This document shows, one piece after another, positions 7,801 through 15,052 of a stretch of 28,406 nt of DNA. Within the stretch, counting starts at the first letter, position 1; each line of letters begins with the position of its first letter. Source of the stretch: a virus. A model generated the notes under the pieces. The model was not told where the DNA came from, ran no database searches, and saw nothing but the letters and a program-made list of their open reading frames with translations. The position numbers and the translations under genes were made by a program. The DNA lies in the IMG/VR virus record IMGVR_UViG_3300017989_000351, positions 1-28,406 of that record. One strand, written 5' to 3'.

Positions 7801-7966
7801 CATTGAATCCAAAATTTGGCTTCTTACCATTGAAGCGGTTAAGGAATCGTTCGTCTAGTCTAAAGTAATCGTCGTCGCTAAACCCGTTATTATGCAAGCC
7901 GTTAAAATATGCACGAGGTTCATCCTTAACTTCTTCCCTTGTTAGCGTATGCACAACTCTCTCCAA
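4868..7966 (-). CDS. nrdJ: Adenosylcobalamin-dependent (class II) ribonucleotide reductase with an intein
   Basis: The precursor is 1032 residues; removing the intein (151-492) leaves a 690-residue monomeric class II reductase similar in size to the Lactobacillus ribonucleoside-triphosphate reductase (739). It makes deoxyribonucleotides using a B12-generated thiyl radical and does not need oxygen. Visible elements are the GEFVFYRTYSR and LPPGRGLW regions, ALNN/C with the first redox cysteine at 493, GNVRRTAEI at 641-648, and NPCVE with the probable thiyl-radical cysteine 736 and Glu 738. The partner redox cysteine is C747 in ELCCLVETFP. The C-terminal shuttle pair is C1024/C1029 in FCDGDTC. 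All expected active-site cysteines are present, so the spliced enzyme should be active. The start overlaps the upstream gene by 25 bases. Correspondence to Lactobacillus C119, C408, C419, C731 and C736 is by motif, not by computed alignment. Confidence 0.92.
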   Translation of the reverse strand: MERVVHTLTREEVKDEPRAYFNGLHNNGFSDDDYFRLDERFLNRFNGKKPNFGFNGLGEFVFYRTYSRIKEDGTKESAMDTFKRVVEGCYEIQRRYCDMLHIPWTLERAQVSAQEMFTRMWEFKFLPPGRGLWAMGTKFMWERGSAALNNCFAAETEIITRDGIKKIGDLVGTTQTVLTTGGKWVNAPIRSFGEQELKKIVLRRGRHRKTIYATPDHRWFVKSKSRQLVTVGGGDDHGTYRTRECSTDQLKPNMRLAANFGQGINNNKLRPSPVGIMHGICFGDGTTGSASEDHGTYLYLCGQKNEELLKYFQQFHVTDAPERGSEGAKRVADLPRAFRNAPDIREARTYLYGWLAGYFAADGDITKKGTCRIASSERSNLELVKSVCAILGIGVHDITESLQTVKHDGKTKKFIGYRIALFADHLCDDFFLLSDHRERFEALVANRGRAIPMYNFWYVDSVDDSGRFEEVFCPQVPEYYAFTLDGNILTGNCGFISTIDIDKDPAEPFYFMTDMSMLGVGIGFDTRGAGKLEIVKPHNEEKIYVIPDTREGWANSVRLLVLSYTHQPELGRLQYDYSQIRPANTPIKGFGGKASGPGVLIRLHEMMRELLESVLRRPDSRLTSVDIVDMMNFIGKCVVAGNVRRTAEIAFGMPDDLAYITMKDNNIYPDEYESHRWASNNSVFADVGMPYNKLAKQTSINGEPGYLWLHNVRNYGRMIDGYQEGIDRLAMGANPCVEQSLESHELCCLVETFPTHHDNAADYHRTLKFAYLYGKTVTLLPTHCRYTNSVLLRNRRIGLSQSGIVQAFEKFGRRQVLDEFCDKGYKIVCNWDKIYADWLCCKRSIKKTSVKPSGTVSLCAGATAGIHYTIAPSRHYWRRVRIAADSILVKILVDAGYDVEIDAKDDRTMVAKFGVSAPNAATVAEVSIWEQIKNAVDYQRYWADNQVSCTVQFTPEEASQIPSILAAFDDELKGISFLPQLDHGHIQPPYEAATEEEVTAYNNSLKPIDTSRYIFEDASGTKFCDGDTCSVI
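6491..7516 (-). mobile_element. Intein with LAGLIDADG homing endonuclease inside the reductase
   Basis: Residues 151-492 (342 residues) of the reductase precursor interrupt the conserved ALNN/C motif. Splicing block A is CFAAETEIIT, starting with Cys 151. Block B has ATPDH at 213-217 (the TxxH motif). Block F and the C-terminal splice motif are YYAFTLDGNILTGN, followed by Cys +1 (493). Two LAGLIDADG-type helices are seen: VGIMHGICFGDG at 274-285 and LYGWLAGYFAADG at 351-363, so a homing endonuclease is probably included. The penultimate residue is Gly rather than the usual His, a known variant. The +1 nucleophile is also the first redox-active cysteine of the enzyme, so the reductase cannot work until the intein leaves. 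Confidence 0.9.
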
Positions 7967-8607
7967 TCAGATCCTAGAATGGTTTCGGCTTGTTGTTTTA
8001 TTGCTACATCATCTACTACCTCAGACCTAGCGAAGTAGATATCAGATTGCTTCGGAAGCAGGCACCGTTGCTTCGGCATAGCCTTAGCAAGCTTTGCCAT
8101 GGCACGGACGCAAGATTTCGACAGGGCAAGATACCAGAGTGAAATCTTGCCATCCCTAAACCATCGAACGATATTAAAATCAGCATCAAGTCTTGGCCTG
8201 TCAATCAGCATTTCATACAATGAATCACTACGAAGCTTAGCATCTAAAAAGTGTCTAGATGCTCTTAATGATTCCAGCCTTTCATCATTTTCATCGTCTT
8301 GTGCGATGACACGTTCATAACATATCTGCAGTATGTTGGCCTGAAAGAAGACTGACATTCCTTTGTGGTATAGCTTCCGTTCTCTAACATATTCAGCAAT
8401 AGACCGAATGAACGTTTGTGAGGTCTGGTCATCAAAATCCCACTCTTCAAGTCGCCGCGCCAATCGCGAAACGTAGCGCCACTGATAGGTTTTTTGTGGA
8501 TCTGTGCCTTCTGGGAATGTTAGTATACGCCCGTGTTTAGCAAATGCCTCGCAGCACCAGCGCCAAACTTTCCAAACTACTTCAGGGTCAGTATGTATTT
8601 TAGGCAT
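7942..8607 (-). CDS. Unknown protein, first gene of the reductase-terminase run
   Basis: I do not recognise this 221-residue protein. It looks soluble and mostly helical, with a Trp-rich N-terminus (VVWKVWRWCCEAF), a central RYVSRLARRLEEWDF segment and a C-terminal half rich in Ala, Lys and Arg (SLWYLALSKSCVRAMAKLAK). No transmembrane helix, zinc motif or nucleotide-binding loop is visible. It is the first minus-strand gene after a divergent 52-base gap and overlaps the start of the reductase gene by 25 bases, so its expression is probably coupled to the reductase. A role in replication or nucleotide metabolism would be a guess from context only. Confidence 0.7.
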   Translation of the reverse strand: MPKIHTDPEVVWKVWRWCCEAFAKHGRILTFPEGTDPQKTYQWRYVSRLARRLEEWDFDDQTSQTFIRSIAEYVRERKLYHKGMSVFFQANILQICYERVIAQDDENDERLESLRASRHFLDAKLRSDSLYEMLIDRPRLDADFNIVRWFRDGKISLWYLALSKSCVRAMAKLAKAMPKQRCLLPKQSDIYFARSEVVDDVAIKQQAETILGSDWRELCIR

Positions 8608-8659
8608 GATTAACCAGCAGAGGCAGAAGTCTCGTTAACATCTAATACGAGTAGAGCAG
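8608..8659. promoter_or_regulatory. Divergent gap, presumed to hold promoters for both directions
   Basis: This 52-base gap separates two divergent start codons, so it or flanking sequence should hold promoters for both. It contains a TAATAC at 8643-8648 that could serve as a plus-strand -10, without a recognisable -35 at the right distance. It also has CTCGT at 8631-8635 mirrored by ACGAG at 8647-8651 (5-bp arms, 11-base spacer). No clear minus-strand consensus is seen. The promoter role is inferred from layout. Confidence 0.35.
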
Positions 8660-8932
8660 ATGTCCGAAGAATCCAACTCCCATACTGACGAAACTCCCAC
8701 ACAAAATGATGACTCGATAAAGTTTGAAGAGCGATACGAGTTTTTCATGGGTCAATTATCTGCAGCCTGCGACGAGGCAGGCATAAAAACAGCATTCGCA
8801 TTTGTCGTCGACCCAGAAAACCCAAAGTCGGTGTTGACTTTTCAGCACGGAGAAGAGTATGATCAGGCCAAAACACTAGCCGGTATACTGCGTGCATTGA
8901 AAGACAAATTCGACAAAGAACTAGCCACTTGA
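8660..8932 (+). CDS. Unknown small acidic protein (plus-strand island)
   Basis: This 90-residue protein is on the opposite strand from its neighbours. The first 20 residues are polar and probably disordered. The rest (FFMGQLSAACDEAGIKTAFAFVVDPE and KTLAGILRALKDKFDKEL) looks like a small alpha/beta fold. I know no function for it. The gene is divergent from the reductase operon across a 52-base gap and overlaps the end of the next, convergent gene by 12 bases. Short early or middle genes of this kind are common in T4-like phages. Confidence 0.7.
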   Translation: MSEESNSHTDETPTQNDDSIKFEERYEFFMGQLSAACDEAGIKTAFAFVVDPENPKSVLTFQHGEEYDQAKTLAGILRALKDKFDKELAT

Positions 8933-9310
8933 CATAAGAACAGTAGGATCAATAAACAAATCGTCAATCCTACCAGCTAGCTCATCATCAACACCATCTA
9001 ATGCATCATGCGCATCCATTAGTATCTTGCCAACGGCATTGTGTCGATCTATATCTAGACGATGTATAAATAACTCTATATCGAACATCCGCATGAGGAT
9101 AAAAGACATCCCCCACGCCTCATCAAGCTTTAATAGCACTTCCTCGCAAATCACATCAATATCTGGATTATCCCCAGTATTACTAGACCTAAGCGCCCCC
9201 TCTACAGATGCGACCACTTTCTCCTTACTAGTGAACGTATATGCTTTAGATGGGTCTTGATCGTAAACGATCAGCCAAATGGGGGTCACCTTGTCGCGTA
9301 ATTCACACAT
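8921..9310 (-). CDS. Unknown protein, mostly helical
   Basis: I do not recognise this 129-residue acidic protein. The N-terminal part looks beta-rich (TPIWLIVYDQDPSKAYTFTS), and the remainder is helical with many Asp, Glu and Leu residues. The start ATG at 9308-9310 is well supported by GGAGG five bases upstream. It is an isolated minus-strand gene between two plus-strand genes: its end overlaps the 90-residue gene by 12 bases, and its 5' side faces a short divergent region containing a perfect dyad (9336-9360), which may control it. Confidence 0.7.
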   Translation of the reverse strand: MCELRDKVTPIWLIVYDQDPSKAYTFTSKEKVVASVEGALRSSNTGDNPDIDVICEEVLLKLDEAWGMSFILMRMFDIELFIHRLDIDRHNAVGKILMDAHDALDGVDDELAGRIDDLFIDPTVLMSSG

Positions 9311-9335
9311 TAAACCTCCACTCCGTTACCAAATT

Positions 9336-9360
9336 TTTGATATGGGCAGTACATATCAAA
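9336..9360. promoter_or_regulatory. Perfect 9-bp inverted repeat between divergent genes (candidate operator)
   Basis: TTTGATATG at 9336-9344 is mirrored exactly by CATATCAAA at 9352-9360 across a 7-base spacer. It lies 26 bases from the start of the minus-strand gene and 55 bases before the ATG of the cupin gene. A weak plus-strand promoter (TTACCA at 9326-9331 and TACATA at 9350-9355, 18 bases apart) would overlap it. Spacing and symmetry suit binding by a dimeric repressor; alternatively it forms a hairpin in an mRNA leader. There is no following T-tract, so an intrinsic terminator is unlikely. Confidence 0.5.
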
Positions 9361-9415
9361 GGAAGACGTGTCACAACATATCTACGGAACTCTAAATAAA
9401 CAACGGGGATATACA

Positions 9416-9826
9416 ATGTGGGAAGAAAAATGCTGGGGACACGTCGAGCACATGTTCGAATCAGAAGACGTCGCCGTCAGTAGATTACGAGTCAAAGAAG
9501 GGTGGCGATGCAGCTGTCACCGACACAAAGAACGAGCCAATATATTCACAGTTCAAGACGGTGCACTAATAATAGAAGAATGGCGTGAGAAGCCAAAAAT
9601 AGCCGAACATATGTCACTCGGTAAGCTAACGCTTTTGCGGCCCGGCATGGAGTTATCAGTACCAACTGGCATATGGCACAGATTTAGGGTACTAGAATCA
9701 GGTAACGTAGTAGAATTCTACTGGACAGACAATCACGGTATCGTATCTATACACGATATCGAGCGGATAGATGAAGGCGGTGAGGATGACCTAGAAACCT
9801 TGCGGAAGTTAGCAAAGGTGCTCTAG
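9416..9826 (+). CDS. Cupin-fold protein, phosphomannose isomerase C-terminal type
   Basis: From the ATG at 9416 (GGGGA six bases upstream) this is a 136-residue single-domain cupin. Cupin motif 1 is seen as GWRCSCHRHK, with H35 and H37 as metal ligands; the usual Glu is not in its standard place. Motif 2 is a perfect GMELSVPTGIWH, with H88 as the third ligand. The sequence pattern is that of type II mannose-6-phosphate isomerase C-terminal domains, which occur in several environmental myoviruses and may act on sugar phosphates or sugar nucleotides; the reaction here is unknown. A GTG at 9368 would add 16 residues and has AAGGAAG very close to it. The gene ends convergently, overlapping the gp6-like gene by four bases. 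Confidence 0.8.
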   Translation: MWEEKCWGHVEHMFESEDVAVSRLRVKEGWRCSCHRHKERANIFTVQDGALIIEEWREKPKIAEHMSLGKLTLLRPGMELSVPTGIWHRFRVLESGNVVEFYWTDNHGIVSIHDIERIDEGGEDDLETLRKLAKVL

Positions 9827-11442
9827 GTTCCACTCTTCTTGTAGGCGGGCTCGTAGTACACTCTGACGTCTCGAGTGCCCTCGATAATAATCTCGTTGAT
9901 ACCAACACCCTTCAAATCCGGGTCTGCAAGCTCCTTGGTAGCAAGGATATTGTCACTAGGTTTGAAGATATCAACATACAGGACACCATCAACACCAGTG
10001 ATGAGTTCTGTTAATTCGGATACATAGAGCGGTTGTCCCATCTCTCTATTTGCGACGTTGAAATAGTTGTCCAGTACCTCATTCACCCTAGTCTTGACGA
10101 ATGTGGCATCAGCATTCCTATTGACAACTACAGTCATCTCAACATCGACAGACTTTACAGCACCATCCAAGACATCAGTGGTATCTGTGAAGACATTGAA
10201 TTCAGTAATATAATTCTTCAATGCCAGCTTGAGCCCAACACTAGGTGTTACAAGCTGTTCAGGACCCTCCGCCAATATGTAAATCTCAACCAGGTTAGCG
10301 TTCAGACCGGTGCGGATCGTAGCAATCGCCTTAGCAACAGCACCAAAAACAGGATGGGCGAAAGTCGTTGCAACCTGTGCATAATCACCCTCAGTAACGA
10401 TACTCGCTGGTCTGTCCGATGCGAACGCTCTGACCGCGAAATCCCTAGGAGCACGCTTCTTGGCCTGTTCAATCGTCTCACGGTCAGTACCACCAGAACT
10501 AGGTGCAACATTCCTAAATAGCACCTGGATTGGTGAGTTAGAAGGAGGCATCGGCGAAATAGCACGAGTCTCATTGATCGCACCAGACCCAATCCTACCA
10601 CGAATACCACCACCAACACGATATGATACAGTGATCTCTTGACCGGACAACGGTGCCTGACCATTGACATCATCACCAAATGTGAACTCTGCCCTATCGG
10701 AAAAGACCGCGACATTCATAACCTTATCGTCAGGGCCGAACCGCTCGAGCGGTTCAAATGTTGCCGCCCACTCCTCAACACCATCATCGGCCTCAATAAA
10801 CACAGTTATCGGCGCTTCAAGTATATCCGGCTGGTTGACAGTCAATTGTTGCCCTGGTCCACCAGTGCTGACTACAACAGTTGGATTTGCAAATCGACCC
10901 TCGATGCCATACCCAATAACACCACGTTTGCTGGCCTGAATTATAGTGCTGCTAGTGAAGTCGCCAGGCGCACGATACAACTCGTAGTATACCGGCTGGC
11001 CATCAGGACCACGCAATCTAAACAACGTGCCAGGATCAATATGTAGATCAGTAGTCAATGCTGTCGGCACAGATATCTCTATATCGACAACCGCTGGCGT
11101 CTGCTGCCTGAACTTCTGATTAATCAGCGCCAAATGCTGTATAACAGCTTCCTCAGTCGTAGACGTCGGCAGGAAACCCTCATTAGCAAGAATATCGCCA
11201 CGAAGGCTCAACTTAGCAACATTGCTGGATTGGATATCAACCAGCATCATCATGCCGTTGCTTTTGACAAAATCGTTAAAATCATTTGGGTAGTATGATT
11301 TGATGTACTCAATGGTCGCCCGGCGTGCAGTTGTGAAGTCCAGCGCACTAAAATTGATCTTCCTGAGATTGGCTGGAGGCAGTAGTATACCAATCTGCTC
11401 AGGATCTGTGGGGAGGTCGAAAAGTGTTTCCCTATCACTCAT
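9823..11442 (-). CDS. Baseplate wedge protein, gp6/gpJ-like
   Basis: This 539-residue protein belongs to the baseplate J family (T4 gp6, P2 gpJ), which dimerises to form the inner wedge ring around the hub and transmits sheath contraction. Recognisable parts are the N-terminal helical segment (FTTARRATIEYIKSYYPNDF), the central beta-rich domain with AEFTFGDDVNGQAPLSGQEI and the turn VSYRVGGGIRGRIGSG, and the later RASIVTEGDY-like segment (RPASIVTEGDYAQVA) typical of the family. It is somewhat shorter than T4 gp6 (660). It starts by TAATG overlap with the gp25-like gene, as gpW-gpJ pairs do, and is the last gene of the structural run. Confidence 0.9.
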   Translation of the reverse strand: MSDRETLFDLPTDPEQIGILLPPANLRKINFSALDFTTARRATIEYIKSYYPNDFNDFVKSNGMMMLVDIQSSNVAKLSLRGDILANEGFLPTSTTEEAVIQHLALINQKFRQQTPAVVDIEISVPTALTTDLHIDPGTLFRLRGPDGQPVYYELYRAPGDFTSSTIIQASKRGVIGYGIEGRFANPTVVVSTGGPGQQLTVNQPDILEAPITVFIEADDGVEEWAATFEPLERFGPDDKVMNVAVFSDRAEFTFGDDVNGQAPLSGQEITVSYRVGGGIRGRIGSGAINETRAISPMPPSNSPIQVLFRNVAPSSGGTDRETIEQAKKRAPRDFAVRAFASDRPASIVTEGDYAQVATTFAHPVFGAVAKAIATIRTGLNANLVEIYILAEGPEQLVTPSVGLKLALKNYITEFNVFTDTTDVLDGAVKSVDVEMTVVVNRNADATFVKTRVNEVLDNYFNVANREMGQPLYVSELTELITGVDGVLYVDIFKPSDNILATKELADPDLKGVGINEIIIEGTRDVRVYYEPAYKKSGT

Positions 11443-11828
11443 TATGTGGCTCCTGGCAACGGCACTTCCGCTTCAGCTTTCAGTATGGTATTCGGGTCCA
11501 GCGTCAATCTTCCAGACACCGTTATCCGTAGCGTGTTCCTTTGCTCATCCTTCTGCATGTACACATTCGGATCTGTTAGACGTGGCTCCTCATTCGCTAT
11601 TGCGGCCCGTATTTCCTCTTCTAACTCAGACATCGTGACATCATCAAGCGGTTCAAACACAGCCGCACGGATTCTAGTACCAAAGAATGGCTCGTGGACA
11701 CGTTCTCCAGGCAATGTTAGAAGGAGTTGCAATATATCATTCTTGATTAGCCGCTCATCCTCCTGGCGGGACAACACGCCCTGGTTGCCGCCAACAAACG
11801 GTGGGTTAAATCCGAAGTATATAGCCAT
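11442..11828 (-). CDS. Baseplate wedge protein, gp25/gpW-like
   Basis: This 128-residue protein is a GPW/gp25 family wedge component, which sits against the sheath and initiates sheath polymerisation. The family signature is clear: ILQLLLTLPGERVHEPFFGT followed by IRAAVFEP. The rest is a small alpha/beta fold ending in strands (LRITVSGRLTLD). The length is normal for the family. It overlaps the upstream gene as TAATG at 11826-11830 and the gp6-like gene in the same way at 11440-11444, a strong sign of translational coupling in the gp25-gp6 pair. Confidence 0.93.
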   Translation of the reverse strand: MAIYFGFNPPFVGGNQGVLSRQEDERLIKNDILQLLLTLPGERVHEPFFGTRIRAAVFEPLDDVTMSELEEEIRAAIANEEPRLTDPNVYMQKDEQRNTLRITVSGRLTLDPNTILKAEAEVPLPGAT

Positions 11829-12604
11829 TATCGCACCACTTGTGCAACGTTTCTAATCTGTTCAAGTATACTGTCAGCAGCGGCGGAGGCATCATTCGCC
11901 TCTGTCCGCAGTTCTGTTGCCTCATCCTGAAGACGTTTCAGATTAGCTTCAAGTTCCTTGATAGTCTGCGATAATTCTGGTGCAGTATCAACGAGTTCAT
12001 TGATAGCTGCTATCGCTTTGTTCGTTTCATTTTGCGTCTTCTGATTTTCGCCAATTGCCGTCTCAGCATTCTTTCGCTTGTTCTTCTGTACGCTCAGTTC
12101 AGCGTACAGATCATCCATCTGTGTCGACGCGATAGAATCTATCGTATTGATGTCATCTTGAGAAATACCCAGTCCAGTAAGATCTAGCTTATTGGTGTCA
12201 TGGCGAATCTCGGTACGCTTACTGACCAGCATTGGATTAAGAGGAGCTATCTCTTCAGTCGTGAACTCCAAGACTTGCCCGGCTTCATACTGCTTCTTGG
12301 ATGTACCAACCTGATCGGCCTGAGATTCATTAACAGAATAGGCATAATCGCCAAGAGCAGCACGACGCTCCTCATCTGTCAGCCTATCACCAGTCTTCTC
12401 ACGCAGTTCGACGGCAGGTGGTAGACGTGTAACCTGTTGATCGTCACGTTCTGGGTTCTCCATACTAATGGTGAACGTGACATTCCCGCCATCGCTGGGC
12501 TCTTGCGGGATTTGGTTACTATACAGTGCTGTTGGATGTCTTATAATCATGGGACTATAATAACTTTGTCCAGGATAATTACCCGCCAGAGGATTCTCCC
12601 TCAT
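11828..12604 (-). CDS. Putative baseplate-associated coiled-coil protein
   Basis: I do not recognise this 258-residue protein. The first 75 residues are Pro-, Asn- and Gln-rich, like extended virion linkers, and include YSPMIIRHPTALYSNQIPQE. Residues from about 155 to 250 form a long heptad-like coiled coil (TIKELEANLKRLQDEATELR). It lies between the gp5-like spike and gp25-like wedge genes, so it is probably a structural or assembly protein of the baseplate. The start is ATG at 12602-12604, overlapping the spike gene by 26 bases; ATG at 12548-12550 is an alternative. Confidence 0.6.
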   Translation of the reverse strand: MRENPLAGNYPGQSYYSPMIIRHPTALYSNQIPQEPSDGGNVTFTISMENPERDDQQVTRLPPAVELREKTGDRLTDEERRAALGDYAYSVNESQADQVGTSKKQYEAGQVLEFTTEEIAPLNPMLVSKRTEIRHDTNKLDLTGLGISQDDINTIDSIASTQMDDLYAELSVQKNKRKNAETAIGENQKTQNETNKAIAAINELVDTAPELSQTIKELEANLKRLQDEATELRTEANDASAAADSILEQIRNVAQVVR

Positions 12605-14738
12605 CCGGACAACTTATCTCAGTGTTGTAGCGTTTACCACGATCAGATGGCTCCTGATTTGGCGGTAATATATCCTCAGGTATTGGGGCAGGCGGTATAG
12701 TCGGGAAGAATGGGAAGAATAACGGTGCAAGTATAGGTGCATTGGCCCATATAATACCGGGTCTTATCTCGAGCCTGGTGCCATTACAATCAAACACAAT
12801 GCGTCGGCTGGCACGGACACTAACATCATTTAACGCGGCCACCTGGATGTCCCTACCAATGACTTCGGTAGTTCCGCCACAAATCATCTGCGATCGACCT
12901 TCATTGTTTTCATTGTAAATGACCATCTCGCCGGTTCTGTCATTCATCCATAGTGACTGACCGAAATTCGTCATACCACGGCGAGTACCAATCGGTTTAC
13001 CATGTAATGCTACTACTCCATCCTTGCCAAAGAATATCAGGCCGCGTCTATCAGCATCAACCAACTCAACCCAAGGCCCATCGCCTTGGTCACTGTCGCG
13101 ACATTCTAGGCCCTGGTGCTCGCCGCTCTCAGATTTCGTTTTGAACCTGATGTAATCATTTGCGGCATCTAGGATCATGTGATGCGAGTTGGTTTGTGGG
13201 TGCTCGCCATCATCGACAAGAGAATCATCATGTATCTCGACATCACTAAATTTCTTCCACGCCGTTGGATAGTCAGACTGATCGGTAGCCGCCATAATAT
13301 ACTTGTGCTTATCGCTCATTTGGATAGTAGAACCCAAAGGCGTGCCCCAAGTAGTAAAGTTGGCACTATCTTGTTCATTGAACTCCCAGTAGAAACCGCG
13401 TTCATCACCTGACGCCTCTTTACATTCAGAACCCGGTGACCTACGGCCTTTTATCAAGATACCTCTACCGTGTGGATTCTCTTTCGTGTCCGAATCCTTC
13501 TCATCAGATCCACGCTCATCGATAGCTATCTTAAAACCGTGACGACCAAGCCATCTGGACACACGGAAATCGTCATCCTCCCACTCCTCGTCCTCTTTCC
13601 TGCGTGCCTTTACGGATTCCAGCAGCGTGCGTTTTAGCCATTTGTCGTCTTGGGCATCGAACCCGACATCAGACATCTGGAATAACCAACCGCCCGGTGT
13701 GCCTGTCTTAATCCATCGTTCGTCCTTCTCGTCCGATTCACTGCTAGACTCGCCACCCTCACTGTCTTCCTTTGGTTTTACTATGTCCCTGCGACCCTCG
13801 GCATATTCACCCTCCCTCGACTTCTTCCAGCCAACATCACGCATTTCCCTATAATGACCATATCTAGTCATCTCGAGAATGCGTCTCTGGTCGCTACCAA
13901 GATCATCCTCATTTATTAGCTTCTGGATATCCAGCCATCTCTTGGTCTCGAATTCTTCATCCTCATCAAAATCACCCTCAAATTCGCCAAGCGAGCCTTC
14001 GTCACCTTCTTTTTGCCAATGATAGCACTGGTCACCCATAAAATAAAGATGCCCGTACTTGGTCATTCTCAACATGTACTTCAGATCGGGATCATTAACC
14101 TTCGGCTTTCCAGTCTGCTGGTTGAATGGAGTCTTCTCTTGCTCTTCACTAGTCAAGCCAGCATTCAAAGACTGAACAGGGTCATGGTCTGGATCTGGCG
14201 GCGGCTCCTTGTGTTCAACAGGAAAGAAGCCAACAGCACTGCTCATATCAAGATTGCCATATCGATCCTGCCGACCGTGGCTCATCGGCCTACTGTCTTT
14301 GGGCAGATAATCCTCTTCGTAATCCTCCGGTTGTTCTGCCGGATCACCTTTCTCATCGACTGGCAGTGGCGTGACCCCAAAAATTGAGGGGTATGGATAC
14401 AATTTACGCCTAGTTGGGTTAGCGAACCCAGTCCAGATGGGTGCATACGGATGGCCATCTTCAAACGTGATCCAGACCCAGTCACCGATGCACGGATGTG
14501 TCCATTCGCCAGCACGTTTACCACCGATCCGCGTGTCCGGCACTGCCCACGGGCAATCCTTCGCCTCTAGATCAGAGTCGTGTAGCTGAGGACATCTAAA
14601 TCTAATGCGATATATCTGAAGCGGATCATTTGTCTCAACAACTACTGCCCTTAATTGTCCAAGATATCGACCGCGCAACTGTCGATTGCGCATAGATATA
14701 AATCTGTCATTAATATCAGTATATGTATCTTCAATCAT
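12579..14738 (-). CDS. Baseplate spike protein, gp5/gpV-like, without a visible lysozyme domain
   Basis: This 719-residue protein appears to be the central spike. Residues about 22-115 (RYLGQLRAVVVETNDP through FEDGHPYAPIWTGFANPTRR) match the OB-fold of gp5/gpV/VgrG proteins, including the GDWVWITFEDG turn. The middle, residues about 125-540, is very rich in Asp, Glu, Lys and Ser, with recurring short strands such as LRMTKYGH (223-230), LEMTRYGH (288-295), FQMSDVGF (353-360) and IQMSDKHK (472-479). The last two follow GTP, resembling the TPGG rungs of spike beta-prisms. Residues about 560-665 look like the C-terminal beta-helix (VIGRDIQVAALNDVSVRAS). A Pro-rich tail follows. T4 gp5 carries a lysozyme domain between OB and helix; none is seen here. 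The start overlaps the gp53-like gene as ATGA. Confidence 0.8.
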   Translation of the reverse strand: MIEDTYTDINDRFISMRNRQLRGRYLGQLRAVVVETNDPLQIYRIRFRCPQLHDSDLEAKDCPWAVPDTRIGGKRAGEWTHPCIGDWVWITFEDGHPYAPIWTGFANPTRRKLYPYPSIFGVTPLPVDEKGDPAEQPEDYEEDYLPKDSRPMSHGRQDRYGNLDMSSAVGFFPVEHKEPPPDPDHDPVQSLNAGLTSEEQEKTPFNQQTGKPKVNDPDLKYMLRMTKYGHLYFMGDQCYHWQKEGDEGSLGEFEGDFDEDEEFETKRWLDIQKLINEDDLGSDQRRILEMTRYGHYREMRDVGWKKSREGEYAEGRRDIVKPKEDSEGGESSSESDEKDERWIKTGTPGGWLFQMSDVGFDAQDDKWLKRTLLESVKARRKEDEEWEDDDFRVSRWLGRHGFKIAIDERGSDEKDSDTKENPHGRGILIKGRRSPGSECKEASGDERGFYWEFNEQDSANFTTWGTPLGSTIQMSDKHKYIMAATDQSDYPTAWKKFSDVEIHDDSLVDDGEHPQTNSHHMILDAANDYIRFKTKSESGEHQGLECRDSDQGDGPWVELVDADRRGLIFFGKDGVVALHGKPIGTRRGMTNFGQSLWMNDRTGEMVIYNENNEGRSQMICGGTTEVIGRDIQVAALNDVSVRASRRIVFDCNGTRLEIRPGIIWANAPILAPLFFPFFPTIPPAPIPEDILPPNQEPSDRGKRYNTEISCPDEGESSGG

Positions 14739-15052
14739 TGTATCAGATCTCTGGCCAGCGATGGTTCTAACGTTTTAATTACGTCGCCAGCCCTAGGCCA
14801 GTTAAGAACATCCCTGGTGCCATTTAAGGCCACGATCAGCCAATCCAAGTGTGTTGTATTATACAACACCTGCGATATTCTGTCCGGCCTACCCTCAAGG
14901 GCACTGGGGGTTGTATACCTACGTATAGCATCTTCCGGCAGTTCATTTACCAATACGTCTGGCTCAACCCACTTACCAAACGTCTCTCCCTCCTCTGTGG
15001 AGACAGTTTCTGTTTGTGCAAATCGAGAAAATGGATCTACATCAATAGACAT
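14735..15052 (-). CDS. Baseplate wedge protein, gp53-like
   Basis: This is a small wedge protein of about 105 residues. DRISQVLYNTTHLDWLIVAL followed by a conserved N-W-P (DVLNWPRAGDVIKTLEP) is the gp53/LysM-like pattern, as in T4 gp53 and small baseplate proteins of related tails. The start is taken at the ATG at 15050-15052, which overlaps the upstream stop as TAATG and has GGATGG five bases before it; an ATG at 15059-15061 would add three residues. In T4, gp53 joins the wedges to each other around the hub. The neighbours (tape measure and adaptor upstream, spike downstream) fit. Confidence 0.8.
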   Translation of the reverse strand: MSIDVDPFSRFAQTETVSTEEGETFGKWVEPDVLVNELPEDAIRRYTTPSALEGRPDRISQVLYNTTHLDWLIVALNGTRDVLNWPRAGDVIKTLEPSLARDLIQ

